DNA of 33,845 nucleotides from Desulfobacteraceae bacterium. GTDB lineage: Bacteria; Desulfobacterota; Desulfobacteria; Desulfobacterales; UBA11574. Under the pieces are notes generated by a model. That model had not been told where the DNA came from. It saw only the letters and a program-made list of their open reading frames with translations, and made no database searches. Both the position numbers and the translations under genes were made by a program. The stretch is from positions 1 through 33,845 of the forward strand of contig JAUVVL010000004.1 in assembly GCA_030604635.1 (NCBI GenBank), read 5' to 3'. Positions 1-7,704 of the stretch are shown piece after piece (the stretch's first letter is position 1; each line of letters begins with the position of its first letter).

Positions 1-127
1 CACCCCCTTTTGCCCAATTTCTGTGTCAGGCTCAAATTTTAATCCTCAAAATACTCAATGTATTCCTGTGGTTAAAATTTTCGCCTTCCTTGAACTTGAG
101 CAAAATTGAGCATTTTTCAAAGGTCTC
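1..127 (-). repeat. MITE-like element, copy 1 (cut by window start)
   Basis: Reverse complement matches 2048-2174 with about 3 differences in 127 nt; right end is ...CAAAGGTCTC. The missing left end should be 15 nt outside the window. Confidence 0.85.
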
Positions 128-351
128 AATCAGACTCCGGTCGTGTCAAACTCGCGCATAAGTGGGCGTAATGAAAAAGGATGCTTTTCCCGAAATGTGA
201 CAAAGTAGAAATAATATATCCTACCATGATAAAAATTTCCAGTATCCGAATACCGTCCAGAACCAGAAGACGAGCCAGGCCAGGATGGTTACGGGAAGCC
301 CGTATTTAACAAAATCCATTATATCCAGCAATCTTTCACCGGTTGCAGGGT
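128..351. repeat. Segmental duplication of 31890-32133 (3' end and downstream flank of the DASS transporter gene)
   Basis: Near-identical sequence AATCAGACTCCGG...TTTCACCGGTTGCAGGGT versus 31890-32133; this copy has a 20 bp deletion and a few substitutions. Confidence 0.9.
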
Positions 352-541
352 TTCTTCCTCTCCGCTCCCTTTTGTTCTTCACCCAAAATTTCCCAAATCC
401 GCTGATAAGGACATCCTCACCGTTTTCAAGAGTTTTCTTCAAGATTTCCAAAATGGAGTCAACCAGTTGGGTGGAGCGATCATTGGTGAAATGGAGGCGG
501 TCATGGATAGTTTTAGCGATGTGGGCCTTGGTGAGGGTCAT
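221..541 (-). CDS. Chimeric ORF: IHF-alpha-like N-terminus fused to DASS/SLC13 transporter C-terminus
   Basis: MTLTKAHIAKTIHDRL...STQLVDSILEILKKTLENGEDVLISGFGKFWVKNKRERRGRNPATGE is IHF/HU-like; ERLLDIMDFVKYGLPVTILAWLVFWFWTVFGYWKFLSW is the tail of the 32003-33646 transporter. AGGAGA ribosome site upstream of the ATG. Confidence 0.85.
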   Translation of the reverse strand: MTLTKAHIAKTIHDRLHFTNDRSTQLVDSILEILKKTLENGEDVLISGFGKFWVKNKRERRGRNPATGERLLDIMDFVKYGLPVTILAWLVFWFWTVFGYWKFLSW

Positions 542-821
542 GGCAGATCTCCTGTTTTCTCTGAGGAAATTAGCTTTAAGTCCCTATTTTGTCAATGCAA
601 ATCTCAATAAGTCCAAGAAAACAAGAGTGGTGAGTTTAAGGAATGCTTTGCCTTGGTTCTATAATGTTTTTCGGGCACGAAAAGTATAGACTTGTATCAG
701 TATAGGAAAGTTTTTCAGACTTTCATTTTTGCACAATTATAAATACTATACAGGGTTCCTTAAGCAGCCTCTTAGAATTTAGTATGAGATAAACAAACAT
801 TTAACTCAAAGGAGACTAAAG

Positions 822-1631
822 ATGAAAAAGACCCAAGAAACCCCGAGGAAAAAGGATAACACAAAACAGGCGGTATTGCACATGGCATTTGAACCTATAA
901 ATGGCATGATTATTAAGAACCGGTTTGTCCGATCAGCAACATGGGAGGGTATGGCAAAAGATGATGGAACGTGTACCAAAAGGCTGATCGATTTAATGGG
1001 TAAACTGGCCAAAGGAGGTGTTGGGTATCTTTTGAGTCAATTTCTTTCTCCCGCCTTTAATAAACGGCAGGATCAATATGGGGGAAGCATTGAAAATAGA
1101 GTCAATATCCTAATTGAGATTTTGAGCAATATAAGAGCGCGGGTCGGAAATAATTATCCTGTACTGCTTAAAATGAACTCACGTGATTTCCTGGAAGGAG
1201 GTCTTGAACTCGATGATTCATTAAAAGCAGGAGTCATCCTTAAAAATGCAGGTATAGACGCTATCGAACTAAGCGGCGGGACCATTGCATCAGGAAAGGA
1301 GGGGCCTGTAAGAACAGGAATTGTATCAGGGAAAAATGAAGCCTATTTCAAGGACGCAGCTTTTGCCTTTAAAGAAAAGATTGATCTTCCAATTATGCTT
1401 GTGGGTGGAATCAGGTCTTTTTCTCTTGCACAGCAGTTAGTTAACGATAATATTACGGATTATATATCCATGAGCAGGCCGTTTATCAGAGAGCCCGATT
1501 TGATAAAACGCCGGAAGGCCGGAAATCATAATCAAGCTGCCTGCCTCTCTGACAGCAAGTGCTTTATTCCAGCCATGAACGGCAAGGGGATATATTGCGT
1601 GGTGGAAAAAAAGAAGTCGAGAAAAAAATGA
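822..1631 (+). CDS. Old Yellow Enzyme-family NADH:flavin oxidoreductase with internal in-frame deletion
   Basis: MAFEPINGMIIKNRFVRSATWEGMA, YLLSQFLSPAFNKRQDQYGGSIENR, ILVGGIRS and DYISMSRPFIREP are OYE motifs; GGVG is joined directly to YLLSQFLSP. RBS AAAGGAGA. Confidence 0.85.
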   Translation: MKKTQETPRKKDNTKQAVLHMAFEPINGMIIKNRFVRSATWEGMAKDDGTCTKRLIDLMGKLAKGGVGYLLSQFLSPAFNKRQDQYGGSIENRVNILIEILSNIRARVGNNYPVLLKMNSRDFLEGGLELDDSLKAGVILKNAGIDAIELSGGTIASGKEGPVRTGIVSGKNEAYFKDAAFAFKEKIDLPIMLVGGIRSFSLAQQLVNDNITDYISMSRPFIREPDLIKRRKAGNHNQAACLSDSKCFIPAMNGKGIYCVVEKKKSRKK

Positions 1632-1659
1632 AAAACAAATCTAAACAGAGATTACGAAT

Positions 1660-2199
1660 TTACCTGGTTCTTTTGAAATACTTAATACCTTGAGTCGGCA
1701 GTGAGATTTGAAGGGTATCGTTTTGAATCTTCCCTATTACTACGCCACCTGCCCTGGTATGAAGCCTTAACTCGCTGTCTCTTACATCCCATGTAAATGA
1801 GGCCTCATCATCAATCGCTCTCCAAACACTCACACTGTCTCTTACATCCCATCTAAATGAGGCCTCATCATCAATCACTCTCCAAACACCCACACCGTTT
1901 TCCTTAAGTTCGATATAGTTTTCAGGGTGTTCAGTAGATTGGTATATACCTGCATACCTGTCACCGGTGTCACACGAAAAGGTAAGTGTCACAATAAGGC
2001 CCGAAAGAACAATCAAAAAGGTGTTTCTTACATGTCTCAATCTAAGCGAGACCTTTGAAAAATGCTCAATTTTGTTCAAGTTCAAGGAAGGCGAAGATTT
2101 TAACCACAGGAATACATTGAGTATTTTGAGGATTAAAATTTGAGCCTGACACAGAAATTGGGCAAAAGAGGGTGTTTTGCAAAGGTCTCTAAGCATCAT
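1660..2199 (-). CDS. Small putative lipoprotein whose 5' end contains an in-frame MITE insertion
   Basis: Signal-like HVRNTFLIVLSGLIVTLTFSC (lipobox-like LTFSC); codons 5-53 derive from the MITE plus target duplication. Confidence 0.7.
   Translation of the reverse strand: MMLRDLCKTPSFAQFLCQAQILILKILNVFLWLKSSPSLNLNKIEHFSKVSLRLRHVRNTFLIVLSGLIVTLTFSCDTGDRYAGIYQSTEHPENYIELKENGVGVWRVIDDEASFRWDVRDSVSVWRAIDDEASFTWDVRDSELRLHTRAGGVVIGKIQNDTLQISLPTQGIKYFKRTR
1777..1896. repeat. 60 bp x 2 tandem duplication inside the lipoprotein gene
   Basis: GTCTCTTACATCCCAT[G/C]TAAATGAGGCCTCATCATCAATC[G/A]CTCTCCAAACAC... repeated at 1777-1836 and 1837-1896; encodes VWRVIDDEASFRWDVRDSVS/VWRAIDDEASFTWDVRDS. Confidence 0.95.
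2048..2189 (+). mobile_element. MITE-like element, copy 2 (complete, 142 bp)
   Basis: 15 bp terminal inverted repeats GAGACCTTTGaAAAA / TTTTGCAAAGGTCTC (1 mismatch) flanked by 5 bp direct repeat TAAGC (2043-2047 and 2190-2194); no transposase. Confidence 0.85.
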
Positions 2200-2555
2200 G
2201 TCTCCGCTTATCCAGAAGCAGAAAGGCTGTCTTCTGTTCTCATTTTAAGGCCAAATATTCTCTTGCTAAAGCAGTAATGTCCGGTTAGATTCTTGCATGT
2301 AGCCGACAACGTTTTTGTTCTTTGAAAAAAAATGAATCTGTAGAGCTACCGGAATCACGAAGGTCATTTTGTATTTGTATCCGTAGTTCTCTAACTCTTT
2401 TAATTAAATGATCGTAGCATTGGCGCAACTCCTTGTAATTGTTGTTAATATTACAAGTCGCCGCGAAATTTTTTTCCTTAAATGTCAAGCAAAAAATTTA
2501 CTTTTTTTCATTTTTTTCACCGTCTTTTTAATGCATGCAAAAACCTAACCTGACA

Positions 2556-3011
2556 TTACCGGCTAAGGAGGTAAATCTTATCAAATAAGAAAATATGGAC
2601 GATTAATATAAGCCAGCCGATATTCCTGAAAACATTCCACCAGGTAATTTGATCCCCGACATTGCCAAAGCATCCACAGCTGATAGGTGTCCCTCTGTAA
2701 AGATTTATAAGTATAGCAGTCGAAAACACAACAAGAAGTAATCCAATAACAGATGCTGCTGCCCGAGTCCTCAGACCAATGATTAGGAAGAGACCGCAAA
2801 TCAGCTCGATCCAAGGCAAAACCACAGCCAAAGCATTAATAGACCAGTAGGGGAGTATTCTGTAGGATGCCACGGCCTCGCCAAACTCGGCTGGATAATG
2901 AAACTTACTCATACTGGCATAAATGAATATAATCCCTATGTATGTTCTTAGCACAAGCGATAGATATTGACTCTTGGCTATACGTTTGACAAAGGACCAG
3001 ATACTTTTCAT
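2556..3011 (-). CDS. MauE/DoxX-family membrane protein
   Basis: Four-TM protein MKSIWSFVKRIAKSQYLSLVLRTYIGIIFIYASMSKFHYP...TPISCGCFGNVGDQITWWNVFRNIGWL; ATGA overlap with the upstream gene suggests start at 3011. Confidence 0.75.
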   Translation of the reverse strand: MKSIWSFVKRIAKSQYLSLVLRTYIGIIFIYASMSKFHYPAEFGEAVASYRILPYWSINALAVVLPWIELICGLFLIIGLRTRAAASVIGLLLVVFSTAILINLYRGTPISCGCFGNVGDQITWWNVFRNIGWLILIVHIFLFDKIYLLSR

Positions 3012-3922
3012 GGCTCCACAGGATATCCTGAATTTTCCCACTCGACCAGTTCCCCATGTAAGATCTTCGTATTTCTATGTCCACGGAGAACAAACTTCCT
3101 TGCCACCTGTTCATCATAAAGCCTGCTTATGTTTCTACCGTAAAAAATAATTTCTTTGTTTCTATCTGTCTCGCTGAATTCCATCATATAAATAATGTCG
3201 AAAAGGGCCAAAGGGAGATTGATTGCACCTTTTATGTGTCGCTGTTCAAAAAAAAAGGATGGTCGAGCATCTACAAACAGAGTCTTCCCTTCAGTATATT
3301 TTACCATCGCCTCTGAGGTAGATATAGTGGCAATTGTTTCCCCTGACCAGGATTTAGGTATAAGTTTTATACCGTTTGGATTTGACATATTGAATATAAT
3401 ACCAAACAGAAGACTCAGTCCAAGAATGGCAATGAGATCGAACCATGAAAAACCCGGCGCCAGAAATCGTCGTTCAGTCTCTTTCTCAAGTTTCAAACCG
3501 TATTGGTATAGCCACCAGGATATCTGTTTTAGCATGTTTAATGAAACATCAGGATAGTTCTTTAGAATCCGATCAAATTGGTCCTTGGAAATTACGGTAA
3601 GGCGTGTCTCGACCAGAGCCTCGACCGACGATGACCTTGAATGCCCGGTCAACAGGGCCATTTTTCCAAAACTCTTTCCAGGGCCTAAGCGTACCAGCTC
3701 AGTCACCACATCTTTTTTGCCTTTTCGAAAAACCCTTACTCTCCCGGAAATAATGATAAAACAGCTTTCGGCCGGATCACCCTGACTATAGATTGCAGAT
3801 CGGGCAGGAAAAACCTTGTCTTCAGCTATCTGGAACAGTTCAGCCAATATCTCTTCGGGTATATCAGCAAAAATCGGACTTTCAGAAAGCCTGCTTTTTG
3901 TCACGTTCTTCCCTTCCATCAT
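3008..3922 (-). CDS. Cyclic nucleotide-binding domain - TM helix - rhodanese-like domain protein
   Basis: N-terminal cNMP-binding fold (ARSAIYSQGDPAESCFIIISGRVRVFRKG...GPGKSFGKMALLTGHSRSSSVEA), hydrophobic helix FDLIAILGLSLLFGIIF, C-terminal rhodanese fold (LFVDARPSFFFEQRHIKGAINLPL). Confidence 0.85.
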   Translation of the reverse strand: MMEGKNVTKSRLSESPIFADIPEEILAELFQIAEDKVFPARSAIYSQGDPAESCFIIISGRVRVFRKGKKDVVTELVRLGPGKSFGKMALLTGHSRSSSVEALVETRLTVISKDQFDRILKNYPDVSLNMLKQISWWLYQYGLKLEKETERRFLAPGFSWFDLIAILGLSLLFGIIFNMSNPNGIKLIPKSWSGETIATISTSEAMVKYTEGKTLFVDARPSFFFEQRHIKGAINLPLALFDIIYMMEFSETDRNKEIIFYGRNISRLYDEQVARKFVLRGHRNTKILHGELVEWENSGYPVEP

Positions 3923-3938
3923 CTACTTTCAGAAATTG

Positions 3939-4082
3939 AATATTGATGAATTCGTAAAAAGTCGTCACTCCGGTGAAAACCGGAGTCCAGATGGTCTGCA
4001 ACTGCTTGAAAGGACTGGATTCCGGCTTTCGCCGGAATGACGGTTAAGGGGGATGTTGAACTTTTTACGATACCATCAATAT
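3939..4082. repeat. Palindromic REP/MITE-like intergenic element
   Basis: Ends AATATTGATG..TCGTAAAAAGT and ACTTTTTACGA..CATCAATATT are inverted; internal hairpins CTCCGGTgaaaACCGGAG and TTCCGGCtttcGCCGGAA. Confidence 0.75.
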
Positions 4083-4137
4083 TTAGTAAAAATATTTTTA
4101 TGGGGAGGTTGTAAATATGAACAGATCGAGAACAAAT

Positions 4138-4737
4138 TTACTGCTGTTTGTGAAATTTTCTAATTTGGCTTAAAAAATCGTCTATTTCTTTCACCTCACC
4201 ATAGTGGGTGTATAGTACTTCGCCGCTATTTGATGCCAGAATTGTATACGGTGTTCTGGGTTCACCAAACTTCTTATGGATGTCAAACTGCGGATCAACA
4301 AAGAGTGGAAATGGAACCCGGAATTTCATCCTATAGGCATTAACTTCTTTCTGATTGTTGCCTGCGCCTATGCCTATCATCTTAATATCTCTGCTTAAAT
4401 CGGGGTCTTGCTGAATGAACTTATAGATCTTGTTGGCTATTGGCGCTTGCCTCTGGCAAACAGTGCAGTAACAACTATATAATTCGATAAGAACAAATTT
4501 GGCAGAAATTTGGGATATATTGCAACTTTTAATATCCTTAAGCCCCAGATATTGCCTTGTCTTGGCAGAATCAGACACATCCAATGTAAATTCAGGAAGG
4601 TTCATCCCGCAAACAATAGCTTCAGCCCCTAAAGCCTGATTAACGGGAAACCCGATCAAGATACAGACCGTTATGCATAAACCGTACACGAACCTGATTT
4701 GCCTCATGTCACACTTCCCTATACCACGGACATTCAT
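4138..4737 (-). CDS. Secreted thioredoxin/peroxiredoxin-like (TlpA/AhpC-TSA type) protein
   Basis: Signal peptide-like N-terminus (likely start MRQIRF at 4707); FVLIELYSCYCTVCQRQAPIANKIY with CxxC; FPLFVDPQFDIHKKFG. Confidence 0.75.
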   Translation of the reverse strand: MNVRGIGKCDMRQIRFVYGLCITVCILIGFPVNQALGAEAIVCGMNLPEFTLDVSDSAKTRQYLGLKDIKSCNISQISAKFVLIELYSCYCTVCQRQAPIANKIYKFIQQDPDLSRDIKMIGIGAGNNQKEVNAYRMKFRVPFPLFVDPQFDIHKKFGEPRTPYTILASNSGEVLYTHYGEVKEIDDFLSQIRKFHKQQ

Positions 4738-5197
4738 TACTCGTCATATATTCGGTTTGAAGTTGCAAATGTTCGCATCAAGCCAACCCCTGCTTGATAT
4801 TCTATTTGCCCAAATTCCTGGATGATGTCAAGCAAATTCATTGGGCATTGCAAATAGTGTAAGTGCCGATTGGCATCTTTTCTTTTAAGAAGTGTCGGTC
4901 TGGCAACCTCTATCCCGACTTTCGCACTTTAAAAAAATGATCACTTATTACAATTTTTGATTTTTTCCCTTGTACTGCTGAAATAATACGCCTTCCTCAT
5001 ACCGAAAAAAGATGTTTTGACTTAAAAACGGTGCTTGTGTAGAATGTTCTGCATCATAAAATGCGGTTCAATCTCAAAACCGCTCAATTTAGGTATAGAT
5101 AAAAGCGGCATCGTAAGTTATGCATATGTACCGGGTATCAACAAAAGGCCTGGTTAGAGGCTATTGCGACAGAACTGGAGAAGCTAAATAAAAAATA

Positions 5198-5692
5198 ATG
5201 CAAAAGATTGCCGGACAATTAATATATGCTTTGTTAATAATAGGTTCGACCATTGCTTTGCCGGGTATTTTATCAACTGGTCATTCTGATCCTGCCGACA
5301 GGATAATTGTTGAAAGTATGGCTTCTGCTGCTTTTGACAAGATTATTGCCGATCAAGAAAGCCGGCATTTGATTGTTTTTATGACAGCATGGTGCGGCCC
5401 TTGCAGAAAAGGGTTGCCCGAATTAATCAACCTGAATAATAAGTACAAGAGCCGTGGTCTCAAAATAATCGGTATAAGTCTCGACATGGAGCCAATGGCC
5501 CTCCAGCCGCTTATTGACAGGGTGCGTGTTAATTTTCCTGTATATTGGATCAACGAAGGGGTGGCAAAAAAGTATAATATTTATGCCGTGCCGATGTTTT
5601 TTTTTGTAAAACATGGCAAAATTGTTGAAAAAATTATCGGCAATAGACCGGAAAAGTATCTGGATAAGAAAATAGCAGATTTTCTGGGATAA
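5198..5692 (+). CDS. TlpA-like thioredoxin-domain protein
   Basis: HLIVFMTAWCGPCRKGLPELINL (WCGPC) and YNIYAVPMFFFVKHGKIVEKIIG with cis-Pro region; signal anchor N-terminus. Confidence 0.85.
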   Translation: MQKIAGQLIYALLIIGSTIALPGILSTGHSDPADRIIVESMASAAFDKIIADQESRHLIVFMTAWCGPCRKGLPELINLNNKYKSRGLKIIGISLDMEPMALQPLIDRVRVNFPVYWINEGVAKKYNIYAVPMFFFVKHGKIVEKIIGNRPEKYLDKKIADFLG

Positions 5693-5715
5693 AAGTGATG
5701 AGCCCAATCGGTTAT

Positions 5716-5740
5716 GTTGGGTTTCGCACCTAAACCCAAC
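5716..5740. repeat. Hairpin GTTGGGTTT-cgcacct-AAACCCAAC between convergent genes (REP-like or bidirectional terminator)
   Basis: Perfect 9 bp inverted repeat. Confidence 0.6.
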
Positions 5741-6667
5741 CTACAAAGTTTTGCGACTTTGCGACTTTGCGCCTGCGTGAGACGCCCTTAATCTCTGATC
5801 CTCAGGATTTATAACAGGCATGCCGGCAAGCTCATATGAGATAGCTCCAAAACGGCATGATTCATTGAGACACTTCAAACATCTGATACAATCATGCTGG
5901 TTGGCCCCCTCATAGAACTTAATCCCCACTGGACAATTGTTGTAACATTCCCGGCAGTGCGGCGTGCATTTATCAGGATCGTGAATCATCCTGAAAACAC
6001 TGTGTTTGTTAAAAAGCGAATAGATAGCGCCCAGAGGGCATACCACCAGGCAAAATGGCCGGCTGCTTATTATCATCCATATGACAAACATGATAAGTAT
6101 CGTCAACTTGCTGTAAAATAACAGCCCTATGATCTCCCGCAACTCAGGTTTGAGAATCAGCATTGGAATACCGGCTTCCAGGGTGCCGGCAGGACATATA
6201 AACTTGCAGAACCATGTCATACCGTATCCATAATCGTCAACAACCAGAGCTGGAAGAATAAAGATAAACAGTGCCAGAAATAGATATTTAAAATAGGTTA
6301 AAAATTTGGGAATTTTAAACTTGCGGGAGGGGATCTTGGAAATCAATTCCTGCAGGAAACCAAAGGGACAAACCCAGCCGCAGGGCATACGCCCCACCAG
6401 GCTTCCGGTCAGTCCGAGTGTCCCGATAATATATGCGCCAAAATGGTAATGACCTGCTTTAATAGCCGGCCGCAGGCCGGCTATTATGCTCTGTAATGAA
6501 CCAAGCGGGCAGGCGCCTGTTGCAGCAGGGCAGGAATAGCAGTTAAGACCCGGCACACACATTGATTTAAGCGTGCCCTGATATATTCCTTTTGTATGTG
6601 GAAACATCCAGTAGGCATTACTTAAAACAGTTGCAACGATCTGTATCCATCGCCTTAAAACCGGCAT
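5741..6667 (-). CDS. NapH/NosR-like 4Fe-4S-binding membrane protein
   Basis: Multiple TM helices, CGWVCPFG and CLVVCPLGAIY Cys motifs, C-terminal ferredoxin-like Cys clusters (CTPHCRECYNNCP, CIRCLKCLNESC). Start MPVLRRWIQ at 6667 by TAATG overlap with the micro-ORF. Confidence 0.8.
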   Translation of the reverse strand: MPVLRRWIQIVATVLSNAYWMFPHTKGIYQGTLKSMCVPGLNCYSCPAATGACPLGSLQSIIAGLRPAIKAGHYHFGAYIIGTLGLTGSLVGRMPCGWVCPFGFLQELISKIPSRKFKIPKFLTYFKYLFLALFIFILPALVVDDYGYGMTWFCKFICPAGTLEAGIPMLILKPELREIIGLLFYSKLTILIMFVIWMIISSRPFCLVVCPLGAIYSLFNKHSVFRMIHDPDKCTPHCRECYNNCPVGIKFYEGANQHDCIRCLKCLNESCRFGAISYELAGMPVINPEDQRLRASHAGAKSQSRKTL

Positions 6668-6810
6668 TACCCAACCCCTATACAGCCAAGGCAAATCTTC
6701 GTTGCTTTTTCCATGACTGTTGAGACTTCGCCAAGGTTAATGCCAAGGAGAATAAGGATAAGAAAAAGTATAATCAACAAAAAGGGAAGTTTTCTTTTTT
6801 CTGCAGTCAT
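6667..6810 (-). CDS. 47-aa single-TM CxxC micro-protein (CD1871A-family-like)
   Basis: Own translation: MTAEKRKLPFLLIILFLILILLGINLGEVSTVMEKATKICLGCIGVG*. 15 bp after the fdhE stop, TAATG overlap with the next gene. Missing from the supplied ORF track. Confidence 0.75.
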   Translation of the reverse strand: MTAEKRKLPFLLIILFLILILLGINLGEVSTVMEKATKICLGCIGVG

Positions 6811-6825
6811 TGCTTACCAAAATCA

Positions 6826-7704
6826 TTATAAAGCGAAATCTATACCGCTTTTAAATTCCATTTCTTTGGCCTTAATGTCAAGGTGCAAGGTCGCAACATG
6901 CTCAAGGGGAGGATATATAATACGCTCTGTTTTTCTTGTATCTATGGTTTTGATATATTTTTTGCATTTGTTGCACAGATCAACCCTGTATTCTTTTTCA
7001 TCTTCACTAAAGAAATAGTTGAGTGTCTTGGTGTCGGTATTGTCGCAAAACGGGCAATATAATCTTCTCGATGACCATTTATGCCAGCAGAAGGCGCACA
7101 GTAAAAAACGCTCCCCTTCTCCCTGAAACATAGAAAGCCCTGGCGGGCTTCCGCATATAGGGCAGTACCCCTTTCCCCATGGTTTATTCTTATCCAGATA
7201 GGCTGAAAGCTGCTCAGCGCCCAGCGATAAAGAGGGTTTTATGCTGTTGTAAACAATAAAGGCAAGGTCACCTTTTTTGATCGCGTGTTTCTTTGCGGTC
7301 TTTTCAAAAATGGAGTCGTCCTCACCGAGAAGAGCAAAAAACAGGGAATCAAGGTCAAATTCTTCTGCGTCAATGGCTTCCAGTATTGCCCGGGCAGAAG
7401 AGGCCATATCTCCACTTGATTCTTTTATTATGCTGCAAATTTTTATTAAAAGCATCTTAGATGCTTTAGCATCAATTCCAAATTCAGATATATTTACCAG
7501 AGGAAAGCCTTCGTTGGCCTTTATTAAAAGCATCTCGTCTGAAATTTGTATCGGGTCGATCTGTATCTTGTCTTTGGAATCTTCCTGGACAATAAAGATT
7601 TGTTTGTAAAAATCTAAAATAGCTCCATAAGCCGGCCTGAGCTCCTTTAATGACCATGCAGCCTTTGTTATCTGATCTTCGTTAAGTTGAATGTTATCTG
7701 CCAT
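6826..7704 (-). CDS. fdhE: Formate dehydrogenase accessory protein FdhE
   Basis: CPICGSPP...LCAFCWHKWSSRRLYCPFCDNTDTKTLNYF...YRVDLCNKCKKYIKTIDTR: FdhE rubredoxin-like CxxC motifs; next to fdhAB. Confidence 0.9.
   Translation of the reverse strand: MADNIQLNEDQITKAAWSLKELRPAYGAILDFYKQIFIVQEDSKDKIQIDPIQISDEMLLIKANEGFPLVNISEFGIDAKASKMLLIKICSIIKESSGDMASSARAILEAIDAEEFDLDSLFFALLGEDDSIFEKTAKKHAIKKGDLAFIVYNSIKPSLSLGAEQLSAYLDKNKPWGKGYCPICGSPPGLSMFQGEGERFLLCAFCWHKWSSRRLYCPFCDNTDTKTLNYFFSEDEKEYRVDLCNKCKKYIKTIDTRKTERIIYPPLEHVATLHLDIKAKEMEFKSGIDFAL

Noticed and set aside
285-689. Plus-strand ORF antisense to the chimeric IHF gene
   Set aside because: Low-complexity antisense translation with no domain; the minus strand has clear homology.
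2285-2488. 67-aa minus-strand ORF
   Set aside because: No recognisable motif and AT-rich intergenic context; cannot be supported.
5100-5200. Apparent C-terminal remnant (QQKAWLEAIATELEKLNKK*) overlapping the TlpA-like start as TAATG
   Set aside because: Only about 30 codons are open before an upstream stop; may be a gene remnant but cannot be identified.
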